The notes: generated by a model from the sequence alone, not told the origin. 37,392 bases of DNA from Bacteroidales bacterium (GCA_017501495.1 JAFVWV010000066.1:1-37392), one strand, 5' to 3'. Counted from the first letter of the stretch, positions 8,779 to 17,618 are shown. Program-made: numbers and translations.

Positions 8779-10053
8779 TTAGTCTATCTTGTCGAATCCC
8801 AGGTAGGGACGCAGACACTCGGGCATTACGATGCCGTCGGGGGTCTGGTTGTTTTCGAGCAGGGCAGCCACGATGCGCGGCAGGGCCAGAGCCGAACCGT
8901 TGAGGGTGTGGCAGAGTTGCATCTTGCCGCTCTCGTCGCGGAAGCGGAGCTTCATGCGGTTGGCCTGGAAGGTCTCGAAGTTTGAAACCGAGCTCACCTC
9001 GAGCCAGCGTTTCTGTGCGGCGCTCCACACTTCGAAGTCGAAGGTCATGGCGCTGGTGAAGCTGATGTCGCCGCCGCAGAGTTTCAATATATGATAGGGC
9101 AGGCCGAGCTTGTCGAGCAGGCCTCCCACGTGCTTTTTCATCTCTTCGAGCTGGTCGTAGCTGCGGTCGGGATGCTCGATGACTACGATTTCGACCTTCG
9201 AGAACTCGTGCAGGCGGTTCAGTCCGCGCACGTCTTTGCCGTAGCTGCCGGCCTCGCGGCGGAAGCACTCGCTGTAGCCCACGCGTTTGATGGGGAACTG
9301 GCGGGCATCCACCACCTCGCCGCGGAAGATGTTGGTGATGGGCACTTCGGCGGTGGGAATCATGTAGAAGCCGTCGAGCGGTATGGCGTACATCTGGCCT
9401 TCCTTGTCGGGCAGCTGGCCGGTGCCGAGGCCGCTGGCTTCGTTGACCATCAGGGGCGGCTGTATCTCGAGGAAGCCTGCATCGGTGGCCTCGTTGAGGA
9501 AGAAGTTGATGAGTGCGCGCTGCAGGCGAGCGCCCTTGCCTTTGTAGAAGGGGAATCCGGCGCCGGTCACTTTGTTGCCCAGCTCGAAGTCGACGATGTC
9601 GTATTTCTGGCAGAGCTCCCAGTGGGGGAGTGCGTCGGCGGGCAAATCGGGCTTGGTGCCGAATTCGCCGACCACCACGTTGTCGGCCTCGCTTTTGCCG
9701 CAAGGCACGCTGATGTGCGGCGCGTTGGGCAGGCTTATCAGCTTGGCGTTCAGCGCTTCTTCGGCTTCGGCCTGCTTGGTGCTGAGCTCTTTTTCTTCGG
9801 CCTTGAGTTCGGCGGTGCGGGCTTTGGCGGCATCGGCTTCGTCGCGTTTGCCTTGTTTCATCAGTGCACCGATTTCTTTGGCTATTTTGTTCTGTTCGGC
9901 TTTGACGGCGTCGGCTTTGGCCTGCATGGCGCGGCGTTCGGCGTCGATGGCCAGTATCTCGTCTATGCGGGCTTCTACGTCCTGTACATTCTTGATTTTC
10001 AGACGCGCGATGATTTCTTCGCGATGGTCCTTTATGTATTGCAGTTGCAGCAT
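8779..10053 (-). CDS. serS: Seryl-tRNA synthetase
   Basis: Charges tRNA-Ser (and tRNA-Sec where present) with serine in the cytoplasm. The 424-residue protein has the N-terminal two-helix coiled coil that grips the tRNA long variable arm (residues about 1-105, rich in K/E/A). The class II catalytic core follows: a motif 2 region (FRREAGSYGKDVRGLNRLHEF) and motif 3 near the C terminus (LNGSALALPRIVAALLENNQ). The length matches bacterial SerRS. Its substrate tRNA-Ser(UGA) is encoded about 600 bases upstream on the same strand. The gene is separated from the upstream lipoprotein by a terminator, so it probably has its own promoter, which I could not place. Confidence 0.97.
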   Translation of the reverse strand: MLQLQYIKDHREEIIARLKIKNVQDVEARIDEILAIDAERRAMQAKADAVKAEQNKIAKEIGALMKQGKRDEADAAKARTAELKAEEKELSTKQAEAEEALNAKLISLPNAPHISVPCGKSEADNVVVGEFGTKPDLPADALPHWELCQKYDIVDFELGNKVTGAGFPFYKGKGARLQRALINFFLNEATDAGFLEIQPPLMVNEASGLGTGQLPDKEGQMYAIPLDGFYMIPTAEVPITNIFRGEVVDARQFPIKRVGYSECFRREAGSYGKDVRGLNRLHEFSKVEIVVIEHPDRSYDQLEEMKKHVGGLLDKLGLPYHILKLCGGDISFTSAMTFDFEVWSAAQKRWLEVSSVSNFETFQANRMKLRFRDESGKMQLCHTLNGSALALPRIVAALLENNQTPDGIVMPECLRPYLGFDKID

Positions 10054-10117
10054 TGGTTGTTTGTTTTATTTTGTTTCCTATAACGTCATGCTTGTCGTTA
10101 TTATTGTGCCGCGTGCG

Positions 10118-10155
10118 AAAAAAAAAGTGCAGGGCGGCCGCTCGGGCCGTCCTGC
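10118..10155 (-). terminator. Terminator of the small lipoprotein gene
   Basis: Read on the - strand, an 11-bp stem with one mismatch (10145-10155 with 10129-10139) is followed by a run of nine T (10118-10126). It lies 25 bases past the lipoprotein stop codon. Confidence 0.88.
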
Positions 10156-10180
10156 ATTCAGTTTGTCTGTCGTTCTGCCG

Positions 10181-10597
10181 TCAGGCTTTCTTGAAGAACA
10201 TGTCGGCCGTCATGGTGGCGCCCTGCATGCTCATGTTGAACTTAATCTCCATCTCTTTTTTGTCGATGTTGACGATGTCGCCGCTCAAGCTCTGGCCTTC
10301 GGCGGTGAGGGTGATTTTGTGGTCGTCGACGGTGTAGCTGCCAGTCTCTTCGCTTGCCACGCCATTGTCGGTAGACTTGATGACAACAGTGCCGTCCTCT
10401 TTGAAGGTCATTTGCGACTCGCCTTCTTTGAACGTGTCGGTCTCGGTCTCTGTATGGCCGTTATAGGTGTAGGTGGAGATAACCTTGGTGGCGTTCCAGG
10501 TGCCGATGATCAGGTCTTCGGGATCCTTGCTGCAACCCGTAAGGGTCAGTACCAGCGCTGCGCAGAACATTGCTGCAATTGCTTTAAATGATTTCAT
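10181..10597 (-). CDS. Small lipocalin-like lipoprotein
   Basis: A 138-residue protein with a lipoprotein signal (hydrophobic run then LTLTGCSKD, lipidated Cys at residue 22). The mature part begins [12 protein letters not shown] and has alternating beta strands ([24 protein letters not shown]). This is the pattern of the small lipocalin-like lipoproteins common in Bacteroidota ('GtW' opening). The residues around the Cys are SKD, and whether it stays in the periplasm or reaches the surface is not clear. Function unknown. It lies 40 bases after tRNA-Ser and may be read from the same promoter. Confidence 0.8.
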   Translation of the reverse strand: MKSFKAIAAMFCAALVLTLTGCSKDPEDLIIGTWNATKVISTYTYNGHTETETDTFKEGESQMTFKEDGTVVIKSTDNGVASEETGSYTVDDHKITLTAEGQSLSGDIVNIDKKEMEIKFNMSMQGATMTADMFFKKA

Positions 10598-10637
10598 GAT
10601 AATGTTGGGTTTAAATTGTTAAAAAATTGTTTATCAG

Positions 10638-10722
10638 CGGAGAGAGAGGGATTCGAACCCCCGGACCCTCGCAGGTCAACGGTTTTCAAGACCGCCGCAA
10701 TCGACCGCTCTGCCATCTCTCC
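10638..10722 (-). tRNA. tRNA-Ser (anticodon UGA)
   Basis: An 85-base cloverleaf on the - strand. The acceptor stem GGAGAGA (10722-10716) pairs with 10645-10639 and the discriminator is G at 10638. The anticodon loop reads CTTGAAA with anticodon TGA (10688-10686). A long variable arm (GACC...GGTC) is typical of serine tRNAs, and the T loop is TTCGAAT. The 3' CCA is not encoded. Confidence 0.96.
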
Positions 10723-10743
10723 TTTTTTTTTGTTTTCAGCGTG

Positions 10744-10775
10744 CAAAGGTAGTAATTTTCGGCGATATGGCCAAA
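10744..10775 (-). promoter_or_regulatory. Promoter of tRNA-Ser
   Basis: On the - strand, TTTG (10775-10772), 20 bases, then TACCTTTG (10751-10744). This is an exact match to the Bacteroidota TTTG/TAnnTTTG promoter, 21 bases before the tRNA 5' end. Confidence 0.85.
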
Positions 10776-11122
10776 TTTTTCTCTCAATATATTGTGATTT
10801 AGTCTGTTGTGATAGCATATCGCTGTCTGTAATGTCGCCTGAAGGTCTCATCCGGCCTTCTTATTTCCGGTCTTGTTGCTGTATTCGTCATGAGGCCATA
10901 ATTGTCCTGTTTGGTAGGGTACCGGTTCGGCCGTTGTACAGTACTTGTACAGTATTTGTACAGTACTTGTACGCTTTATAAACGTACATATACTGTACAA
11001 GTACTGTACATATAGCGTACAACGAGGCTTGAGGTGCCTTTGTGGCTTGGTGTATAATACTGTTTATTAATTGTTTGTAAAAATGGGGGTGGCGTGAGGC
11101 ATAGTGATTTGTATGGCGGTGC
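10776..11122. other. Gene-free stretch holding a dispersed repeat
   Basis: Between the tRNA promoter and the pepD terminator no credible gene is seen. An open frame across it reads through the GTACA repeat and has no family resemblance. Its main content is the 129-bp palindromic element at 10913-11041, listed separately. The flanks (10776-10912 and 11042-11122) show nothing recognisable. Confidence 0.7.
10913..11041 (+). repeat. 129-bp palindromic dispersed repeat, copy A
   Basis: The element runs from GGTAGGGTACCGG to GAGGTGCCTTT and matches the reverse complement of 28750-28878 at 117 of 129 positions without gaps. Its core (about 10933-11022) is an imperfect palindrome around a CTTTATAAA centre. 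Each arm is built from roughly 11-bp units such as GTACAGTACTT or GTACAAGTACT. Differences between the copies are clustered: five adjacent bases in the left border, three dinucleotides and one single base elsewhere. The ends (GGTAGGGTACCGG and CGAGGC..GAGGTGCC) are unique, conserved and not repeats of each other. No transposase and no evident target duplication are seen. Confidence 0.9.
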
Positions 11123-11160
11123 AAAAACATACGGGCGCAACCGCCAGGTTGCGCCCGTAT
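11123..11160 (-). terminator. Terminator of pepD
   Basis: A perfect 14-bp stem (11129-11142 with 11147-11160) closes a GCCA loop. On the - strand it is followed by GTTTTTG (11128-11122). It lies 35 bases after the pepD stop. Confidence 0.88.
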
Positions 11161-11195
11161 CGATGTGATGGTGTCGAATGATGTGGAAGTGGGTG

Positions 11196-12662
11196 TTACT
11201 TGAGTTTTTTGAGGATTTCGAGGGTCTGGTTCCAGAACATTTCGACGGTCTTGATTTCGATGCGTTCGTCGGGGCTATGCACGCCGCGCAGTGTGGGACC
11301 GTAGCTGATCATGTCCATCTGCGGGTACTTCTCGCCGATGAGGCCGCACTCGAGTCCGGCGTGGATGGCGCGGACGACGGGCTCCTTGCCGTACATCTTC
11401 TTGTAGACGTCGACGCCCACCTTCAGCACTCGGCTGTCGGGGTTGGGGGTCCAGCCGGGGTAGCCGTCGCTATGGCTCACGCGGCAGCCGGCGAGGCGGA
11501 AGGTGGCCTCCAGCTTGGCGGCGGCGGCCAGTTTGGCGCTCTCCACAGAGCTGCGCTGGCTGGTGGCGATGCGGATGAAGTTCTTCTCCATCTTGATGGA
11601 GGCAAGGTTGGTGGAGGTCTCGACGAAGTTCTCAATCTCGCGACTCATGGCCAGCACGCCGTGGGCGCAGGCGTAGACGAGGCCCACGAGGCGCTCCTGG
11701 GTGTCGGCGTCGACAACCTTCTTCGGCATCTCGGCGTCGCGCAGTTCGAACTCCATGTCGGGCTCCGTGCTGCGGAATTCGAACACCATGGCCTTGCCCA
11801 TCTTGGTGACCATGGTCTTGAAGGCGCGCACCTTGTCCTCGGGCACGCAGACGAGGGCTTCGGCCTCGCGGGCGATGGCGTTGCGCAGGTTGCCGCCGTC
11901 GATGGTGGCCAGGCGCATGCCGTGGCGGTAGGTGCCATCCCAAAGGATGCGGTTCAGCAGCTTGTTGGCGTTGGCGCGTCCGCGGTTGATGTCGTCGCCG
12001 CTGTGGCCGCCGACGAGTCCGCCCACACGGAGTTTGAACGCTTTCCACTTTCCACTTTCCACTTTCACCTGACGATAGTCCATCTCGGCCACGGTGTCGA
12101 TGCCGCCGGCGCAGCCGATGCAGTACTCGCCTTCGTCCTCGTCGTCGAAGTTGAGCAGGACTTCGCTCTTGAGCCAGCTCTTGCTCAGACCGTTGGCGCC
12201 GGTGAGGCCGGTTTCTTCGTCGACGGTGATGAGGGCTTCGAGGGCGGGGTGCTGCAGCTTCTTGTCCTCCAGGATGGCGAGGATGGTGGCCATGCCGATG
12301 CCGTCGTCGGCGCCGAGGGTGGTGCCGTCAGCGGTGAGCCATTCACCGTCGAGCACGGGCTGGATGGCGTCCTTCATGAAGTCGAACTTTTTGGTGCTGT
12401 TCTTCTCGCAGACCATGTCCATGTGGGCCTGCAGGACCACCCAGGGCGATTTCTCGTAGCCTTTGGAGGCGGGTTTGCGGATGAGGACGTTGCCGAGTTT
12501 GTCGCTCTTGGTTTCGAGGCCGTGGTCCTTGCCCCACTGCACGAGCCAGTCGCTGATACGCTCCTCATGTTTCGAAGGACGTGGAATTTGCATGATTTCA
12601 CCAAACCAGTGCCACACGCGTTCTGGCTTGAGGCCTTTGAGGATGTCTTTCTGTTGTTTCAT
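11196..12662 (-). CDS. pepD: Aminoacyl-histidine dipeptidase (M20 family)
   Basis: Zinc dipeptidase that cleaves Xaa-His dipeptides such as carnosine and other small peptides in the cytoplasm. The 488-residue protein shows the M20C metal and catalytic motifs: LQAHMDMVCEK (His and Asp near residue 80), GADDGIGMA (bridging Asp near 118), DEETGLTGA (general base Glu-Glu near 148), DDEDEGE, and late HAGLECG and SYGPTLRGVHSPDE. Between the lobes, before GLVGGHSGDDINRG, lies the peptide KVESGKWKAF. It is encoded by a CTTTCCA heptamer tract (12041-12068), looks like an in-frame insertion, and recurs in two other genes here. The gene starts 25 bases after the fusion helicase stop, so co-transcription is likely. 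Confidence 0.93.
   Translation of the reverse strand: MKQQKDILKGLKPERVWHWFGEIMQIPRPSKHEERISDWLVQWGKDHGLETKSDKLGNVLIRKPASKGYEKSPWVVLQAHMDMVCEKNSTKKFDFMKDAIQPVLDGEWLTADGTTLGADDGIGMATILAILEDKKLQHPALEALITVDEETGLTGANGLSKSWLKSEVLLNFDDEDEGEYCIGCAGGIDTVAEMDYRQVKVESGKWKAFKLRVGGLVGGHSGDDINRGRANANKLLNRILWDGTYRHGMRLATIDGGNLRNAIAREAEALVCVPEDKVRAFKTMVTKMGKAMVFEFRSTEPDMEFELRDAEMPKKVVDADTQERLVGLVYACAHGVLAMSREIENFVETSTNLASIKMEKNFIRIATSQRSSVESAKLAAAAKLEATFRLAGCRVSHSDGYPGWTPNPDSRVLKVGVDVYKKMYGKEPVVRAIHAGLECGLIGEKYPQMDMISYGPTLRGVHSPDERIEIKTVEMFWNQTLEILKKLK
12041..12068 (-). repeat. CTTTCCA heptamer tract inside pepD
   Basis: On the + strand there are three exact CTTTCCA units (12041-12061) and a variant CTTTCAC. 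On the coding strand they encode VESGKWK. Three heptamers are 21 bases, so the frame is kept, and none of the three frames contains a stop. Confidence 0.85.
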
Positions 12663-12687
12663 AGATATGATGTTTTGTTTGTTGTGT

Positions 12688-15600
12688 TTATTGTTTGTTT
12701 TCGAGAATCAAGTTGGCGAGGCAGACGGCCACTTCCAGAGGTTCTTCGCGGGGTCGCCAGGCGAGGATGTAGGAGACCTCGGCGCTGGCGACGGTGTAGC
12801 CGTTCTGCTGCATGTCGTCGATGTATTGGCGTTTGGATTTTGACAGTGATGCAATGTATTCACCTTTTTCAGAGACGAGGTAGCCGTCGGAGTAGCGTAA
12901 GCGGTCGCCGCTGCGGAGGGAGAGAACGGATTCTTTATGGTCGCGGAAGTAGTCGAGCCACACGTCACGCAGGGTGAGGCTGACAGCGATTGTGGCGGGA
13001 TGGCAGCTGTCATCGTACTTGGTGAGGATGTGGAGGGCGTGGCGGGCGCGGGTGATGCCGACGTAGGATGCGCGGAGTTCTTCGGTGTTGGATGTTTCTG
13101 GATCTACAAGGACAAGGTAGACTGTGTCAAACTCGCGCCCTTTGGCTTTATGAATGGTGCCGACGAAAATGCTGCCGGAGGAGGAGAGGAAGTCCTCAAC
13201 ATCGCTTTCGAGGAGGAACTGCCGTAGGTCGCTGCGGTAGTAGTTGCGGTTGGCGTGCTCGTATTGGCTCCAGAAGGTGTGCATGACTGGCAGCAGGCGG
13301 CTGGTGGCATATCGCTCGCAGGTGCGCTCTTTGGCCAAACGCCATTGTTCATGTGATATGGTGCTGCTGTCGCCTGTTTGTTTCATGAAGTATCGCACCT
13401 CGGCGAGGTTGATGAAGCGGAAACCACCGCCGGACTGAGCGAGGGTGGCGTGGATGCCTTGCTGCTCGAGCTGGTAGGCTATTTGCAGGGCTTGCTCGTT
13501 GGTGCGTGTGAGGATGGCAGTAGAGTTGGAGGATGATGGGTGAATGGTGGAAAGTGGGAGGAGTGGGTATGTGTCGACGAGGCCTTCCGCTTGGCTTGCA
13601 GCTTGGATGGGTGTGTGCTTCATGCGATTGGGTATGCGCTGGACGAAGCGGTTGGCAAAGTCGACGATGGCGCTGTCAGAGCGGTAATTGGTGGTCATTT
13701 CGTAGAATGAGGCGTCGTGGTTACTGACGAGGGACTTGAGGTATTTGGAATCGCTGCCACGGAAGGCATAGATGTTTTGATCATCGTCGCCGACAGCGAT
13801 GAGACGCATGTCCTCGTTGCGCTGCATCAATGCAGAGACGAGACGGTAGTCGTCGGCTCCCATGTCCTGAGCTTCGTCGATGACGAGCACACTTTTTGCT
13901 ATCTTGGTTTCCTCAACCTCGCCTGTTTCAATCATCTCGGCTGCACGGCGGACGACGGTGTCGGCATCTTCGAGAGAGCCTTGTTTGCCGAGCAGGTCGA
14001 AGGCGAAGGAATGGAATGTTTTGATGTCGACGAAATGGGCTGCGTTGCCTACAAGGTCGATGAGACGGAGCTTGAACTCGGTGGCGGCGGCACGTGAGAA
14101 TGTGAGCATGAGCAGTTGCTTGTGCTTCACATCTTCGAGCAGCAGTAGCGAAGCCAGTTTGTGTACCAGCACACGCGTTTTGCCGCTTCCGGGTCCGGCG
14201 GCGACGACGATACGGCGCGACTCCTTGTCGTTGATTATTTCCATTTGCCGATCGGAGAGACCGCCGAAAATCTTGTTGTATTTGGCTGGAGTGATGTTCT
14301 TGCCGATTTGCGCCCGACGTTCTCCTTTGAAATATTTTGAGATGAAAGCTTTGTAATCGAGCAGGAAGTAATCGCTGACGTAGCGGAGTGCGGCGTCGTA
14401 GTCGCGGACCATCATGTTGGCGTACTCGCCAACGATGTGGATCTGCTGGATGCGTTGACGATAGAATTCGTCGAGGAGACGGTAGTGTTCTTTTGTGTAC
14501 CCGAACTTGCGTTCGACCATGCGTTTGAGTTGCATGGTGTTGTAGATGACAAGGAAGCCGCCTTCAAGTTTCAGCAGACCAGTTTTGCTGAGGTAGAGCA
14601 GAGCTTCTTCCATGTCGGTGGCGGCGGGTGGATCGGCAAGGGTGAGTTGTGCGCAGTACTGTTTGAGCAGTTCGACAAGCGAGAAGGTTACATGTTCCGT
14701 ATCACTGTCGTTCTTCTGCGCGTAGAGTGTGTCAACTACAAATCGGCAAATGCCGACACGCTGGTCGAAGCGTTTAAGGGTGTTTTCCAAAGACACCTGG
14801 AGCCGAAGGCTGACACTGTCGCTGAAAGTGTGCTCCTCTTTGCGCACATAGCCTTTCAGGGAGAGAAAATAGAGAAGGGTCTTGAGGCGGCGAACGGTGC
14901 AGAAGGACAAACCTGACTGGTGCGCCTCCTCGTTCAGTTTCTTATAGTTGAGTTCTCGGTTTTCTTCGCCGAGGTGCATCAGGAGGAATTGCTCTAGACG
15001 CATGGTGTTGTCCAGCTCACGTCGTGTGGTGCTTTTGACAGTCCAGGCCTGCATGTCGCGGCTGTCGGCGAGGATGCCTTCTTGCCGCATGAGGTTGACG
15101 CTATGGATTATTGTTTCTTTTGTCATGCCGAGGACATCGGCCAGGTAGTCGATGCGGCTTTCGGCTTCGTCGATGTTTTTGGTGGTGGCACGGCGGCTGA
15201 TAAGCGAACCGATGATGCGGATGGCCTCTTTGCGTGTGGTTTCGTCGAAAAGCGGTGAAAGGGACAGACGGCGGTGTGCCTCGTCCATGGTGGCCACAGT
15301 AATGCCAGTGGCGAAGATGTGCGGCGTGTTGCTGCCACGGGTCACCAGTCCGGCATTCTCCAGTGCCGCGATGGCGGACTTGACGCGGGTTTCAATATCG
15401 TCGATTTCCTCGTTCCAACCAGCCTGACGGGCTATCTCAAGAGGAGAACAGCTAATGGTGGGCTGTTTCGGCGTGAGGTCTTTTATGGCTTTCCATACCT
15501 GTTGTATTTCGCTGATAGAGAGTTTCGTCTGGTTGAGAAGAAGAAAATGCTTGTCGAGGTCGTTGTCGGAATAGAGTACGTAGCACTCGGCTTCCATGTG

Positions 15601-17337
15601 AGGGTCGCGACCGGCACGTCCAGCCTCTTGGACGTAGGCTTCCAGCGAGTCGCTTATGTCGTAGTGGATCACCAGTCCGACGTCTTTTTTGTCTACACCC
15701 ATGCCGAAAGCCGATGTGGCGACAATCACCTGTGCATCGCCGTTCATGAAGGCTTCTTGGTTGCGGATTTTGTCGGCAGCTTCCATTTTGCCGTTGAAAG
15801 GGAGCGCACGAATGCCGTCGGCACGCAGGTGGGCGGATATTTCGCGAGTGCGTTTTGTGCGACTGACGTAGACGATGGTCGGGCATTGTCTGCCGAGAAT
15901 GAGCGAGCGGAGGTGGTTGTATTTCTCGTCGTCGGTGTCGGCATGGATGACGGAGTAGCGAAGGTTTTTACGTTCGGCTTTAGCTGGGAATTTCTTCAGC
16001 TCCAGACCGAGTTTCGTGCGAAAGTAGTCGCAGATGTCGCTGACGACTTTCTGTTTGGCGGTAGCGGTGAAACAGCTGACAGCGATGGACTGCTGTTGGT
16101 GCTTTTGCTCCTGAAGATTGCGGATGAAATCGCCGATATATAGATAGTCTGGTCGGAAGTCTTGGCCCCATGCCGAGAAGCAATGGGCCTCGTCGATGAC
16201 GAATCGCACTACGTTGCGGCCCAGCAGCAGGCGCTCGATGGTTTTGCTGCGGAGCATTTCTGGAGCGATGTAAAGCAAGTTGGCACTACCCTCGGCAACC
16301 TGCTGTATGGCGATGGAGCGTTCGATGGGGTCGAGCAGGCCGTTGATGGTTACCGCATCGCTGATACCGCGTTCAGCAAGGTTGTCTACCTGGTCTTTCA
16401 TCAAGCTTTGCAGGGGTGAGATGACGACTGTTAGCCCATGTGTATTGCGACCAGCCATCAGCGCGGGCAGTTGGAAAGTCAGGCTTTTGCCTCCGCCGGT
16501 GGGGAAAATACACAGCAAGGACTCTCCGCGGATAGCAGATTCAACAGCTTGTTGCTGCATGTTCTTTCCATCGAAAAGACGGAATTCATCGTAGCCGAAG
16601 AACTCACGCAAGCCGTGGTGCGCATCCAGTTGTTTCCTGCAGTACTCGCATTCTCCGCATGGCGTATTGCGCAGGAAGTTCATCACATTGGCCACCTTAG
16701 GGTAGTTGCGCATGACCCATGCCGGGGTGATGCTCATCATGTCGTCGGTTCCGATGACCGCCAAAGCGTAGGCCAGCTCGACGGGGTAATGTTTCACCAC
16801 AGCCGCAAGATTGGCATTGGCGCAAATACGACCTGCGTATTCCTGCTGGATGGTTTCAACCAACACCTGGCTACTAACGGTGGTGTTGCTTGCGTCGGTA
16901 TAAGCAAAGAAGCCTTCAAACTCTTTTATTTGTGACAAGAGGGAGTGGTAGATGGATTGGCGCCTCGGTGACAATCCACGCCATGCCGCTATTTCATCAT
17001 AGAACAAATCTCGCGCTTTCTGGGCATCATTCACAGGATTGTTCAACTCATCTACCTGCAGTTTGTCGTCTTTCACCAGATGGTGGTACGGCTTATTTGG
17101 GAAAAGCAGCGGAGAAAGATAAAGGGTGTCTATGAAGAGGTGGTTGCCGTTTATCGGGGTGTGCTTCAGATCAAAACCGATGATGTTGTGTCCACATACG
17201 ATACGGCAAGGCTCTACAAAAGCCAGAAACTCCGCCTTGCTGTGTGTATGCAGAACCGCTCCGTCTTCGCGCACAGCACCATAGTCCTGCACTTTTTTGC
17301 TTTGTGGATTTACCTCAGTGTCGATAAAGACAATCAT
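12688..17337 (-). CDS. Exonuclease-RecQ-UvrD fusion helicase
   Basis: A 1549-residue protein joining three nucleic-acid enzymes. Residues 1-115 resemble a DEDD 3'-5' exonuclease: FIDTEV (Asp6, Glu8), GHNIIGFDL (Asp56) and VNDAQKARD (Asp104). A Cys cluster, CGECEYC, lies at 227-233. Residues about 255-600 are a RecQ-type SF2 helicase: Walker A FPTGGGKS (278-285), DEAH (382-385), and motif VI QEAGRAGRD (570-578). A region with winged-helix-like segments follows. Residues about 1025-1450 are a UvrD/Rep-type SF1 helicase: AGPGSGKT (near 1047), VIDEAQD (near 1153), GDDDQNIYAFRGS (near 1190), GTIHKAKGREFD (near 1392) and YVGITRARHAL. Relatives are usually annotated as RecQ-family helicases. A role in DNA repair or restart, or in defence, is inference. 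It has its own promoter and pepD follows. Confidence 0.9.
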   Translation of the reverse strand: MIVFIDTEVNPQSKKVQDYGAVREDGAVLHTHSKAEFLAFVEPCRIVCGHNIIGFDLKHTPINGNHLFIDTLYLSPLLFPNKPYHHLVKDDKLQVDELNNPVNDAQKARDLFYDEIAAWRGLSPRRQSIYHSLLSQIKEFEGFFAYTDASNTTVSSQVLVETIQQEYAGRICANANLAAVVKHYPVELAYALAVIGTDDMMSITPAWVMRNYPKVANVMNFLRNTPCGECEYCRKQLDAHHGLREFFGYDEFRLFDGKNMQQQAVESAIRGESLLCIFPTGGGKSLTFQLPALMAGRNTHGLTVVISPLQSLMKDQVDNLAERGISDAVTINGLLDPIERSIAIQQVAEGSANLLYIAPEMLRSKTIERLLLGRNVVRFVIDEAHCFSAWGQDFRPDYLYIGDFIRNLQEQKHQQQSIAVSCFTATAKQKVVSDICDYFRTKLGLELKKFPAKAERKNLRYSVIHADTDDEKYNHLRSLILGRQCPTIVYVSRTKRTREISAHLRADGIRALPFNGKMEAADKIRNQEAFMNGDAQVIVATSAFGMGVDKKDVGLVIHYDISDSLEAYVQEAGRAGRDPHMEAECYVLYSDNDLDKHFLLLNQTKLSISEIQQVWKAIKDLTPKQPTISCSPLEIARQAGWNEEIDDIETRVKSAIAALENAGLVTRGSNTPHIFATGITVATMDEAHRRLSLSPLFDETTRKEAIRIIGSLISRRATTKNIDEAESRIDYLADVLGMTKETIIHSVNLMRQEGILADSRDMQAWTVKSTTRRELDNTMRLEQFLLMHLGEENRELNYKKLNEEAHQSGLSFCTVRRLKTLLYFLSLKGYVRKEEHTFSDSVSLRLQVSLENTLKRFDQRVGICRFVVDTLYAQKNDSDTEHVTFSLVELLKQYCAQLTLADPPAATDMEEALLYLSKTGLLKLEGGFLVIYNTMQLKRMVERKFGYTKEHYRLLDEFYRQRIQQIHIVGEYANMMVRDYDAALRYVSDYFLLDYKAFISKYFKGERRAQIGKNITPAKYNKIFGGLSDRQMEIINDKESRRIVVAAGPGSGKTRVLVHKLASLLLLEDVKHKQLLMLTFSRAAATEFKLRLIDLVGNAAHFVDIKTFHSFAFDLLGKQGSLEDADTVVRRAAEMIETGEVEETKIAKSVLVIDEAQDMGADDYRLVSALMQRNEDMRLIAVGDDDQNIYAFRGSDSKYLKSLVSNHDASFYEMTTNYRSDSAIVDFANRFVQRIPNRMKHTPIQAASQAEGLVDTYPLLPLSTIHPSSSNSTAILTRTNEQALQIAYQLEQQGIHATLAQSGGGFRFINLAEVRYFMKQTGDSSTISHEQWRLAKERTCERYATSRLLPVMHTFWSQYEHANRNYYRSDLRQFLLESDVEDFLSSSGSIFVGTIHKAKGREFDTVYLVLVDPETSNTEELRASYVGITRARHALHILTKYDDSCHPATIAVSLTLRDVWLDYFRDHKESVLSLRSGDRLRYSDGYLVSEKGEYIASLSKSKRQYIDDMQQNGYTVASAEVSYILAWRPREEPLEVAVCLANLILENKQ

Positions 17338-17358
17338 CTATTTCTCATTTCGCGACTG

Positions 17359-17390
17359 CAAAATTACGCATTTTCACGCACATGGCCAAA
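17359..17390 (-). promoter_or_regulatory. Promoter of the fusion helicase
   Basis: On the - strand, TTTG (17390-17387), 20 bases, then TAATTTTG (17366-17359). This is an exact Bacteroidota promoter match, 21 bases before the ATG at 17337, and it supports that start codon. Confidence 0.85.
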
Positions 17391-17396
17391 TAATAT

Positions 17397-17427
17397 TTTG
17401 CCGTGTGGAATAATTGCTGTATTTTTG
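17397..17427 (+). promoter_or_regulatory. Divergent promoter on the + strand
   Basis: TTTG (17397-17400), 19 bases, then TATTTTTG (17420-17427): an exact consensus match pointing away from the helicase gene. No gene of normal size lies downstream on this strand. A run of seven T (17544-17550) and a hairpin (17562-17599) could end a short transcript. It may drive a small RNA, or be a chance or leftover promoter. Confidence 0.55.
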
Positions 17428-17554
17428 CAGTCGGAAATCGGTGGAGCTATCGAGGAGTGGCGGTGTTGGCCATTGTATTGTTTGACATCTGCCACAATGA
17501 AAGGAATATCGACGTTATGATACAGTCGTGATAAGAACGGAACTTTTTTTGATA

Positions 17555-17599
17555 AAAATGAGGAACGTCATATTGCACATGTATGCAGTATGACGTTCC
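17555..17599 (-). terminator. Terminator of the COG0523 GTPase gene
   Basis: An 11-bp perfect stem (17562-17572 with 17589-17599) carries a small inner hairpin in its loop. On the - strand it is followed by TCATTTTTATC. It lies 20 bases after the stop codon. On the + strand the stem is followed by TTTTTTT 15 bases later, so it may act in both directions. Confidence 0.75.
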
Positions 17600-17618
17600 G
17601 GTATGGAAGTGCCTTTTT

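Noticed and set aside
10913-11041. CRISPR-like array
   Set aside because: The 11-bp units are contiguous with no spacers, form a palindrome, and no cas genes are present.
10888-11130. Small open frame across repeat copy A, similar to one across copy B
   Set aside because: The shared peptide follows from the shared repeat; most base differences between the copies change amino acids, so coding is not conserved.
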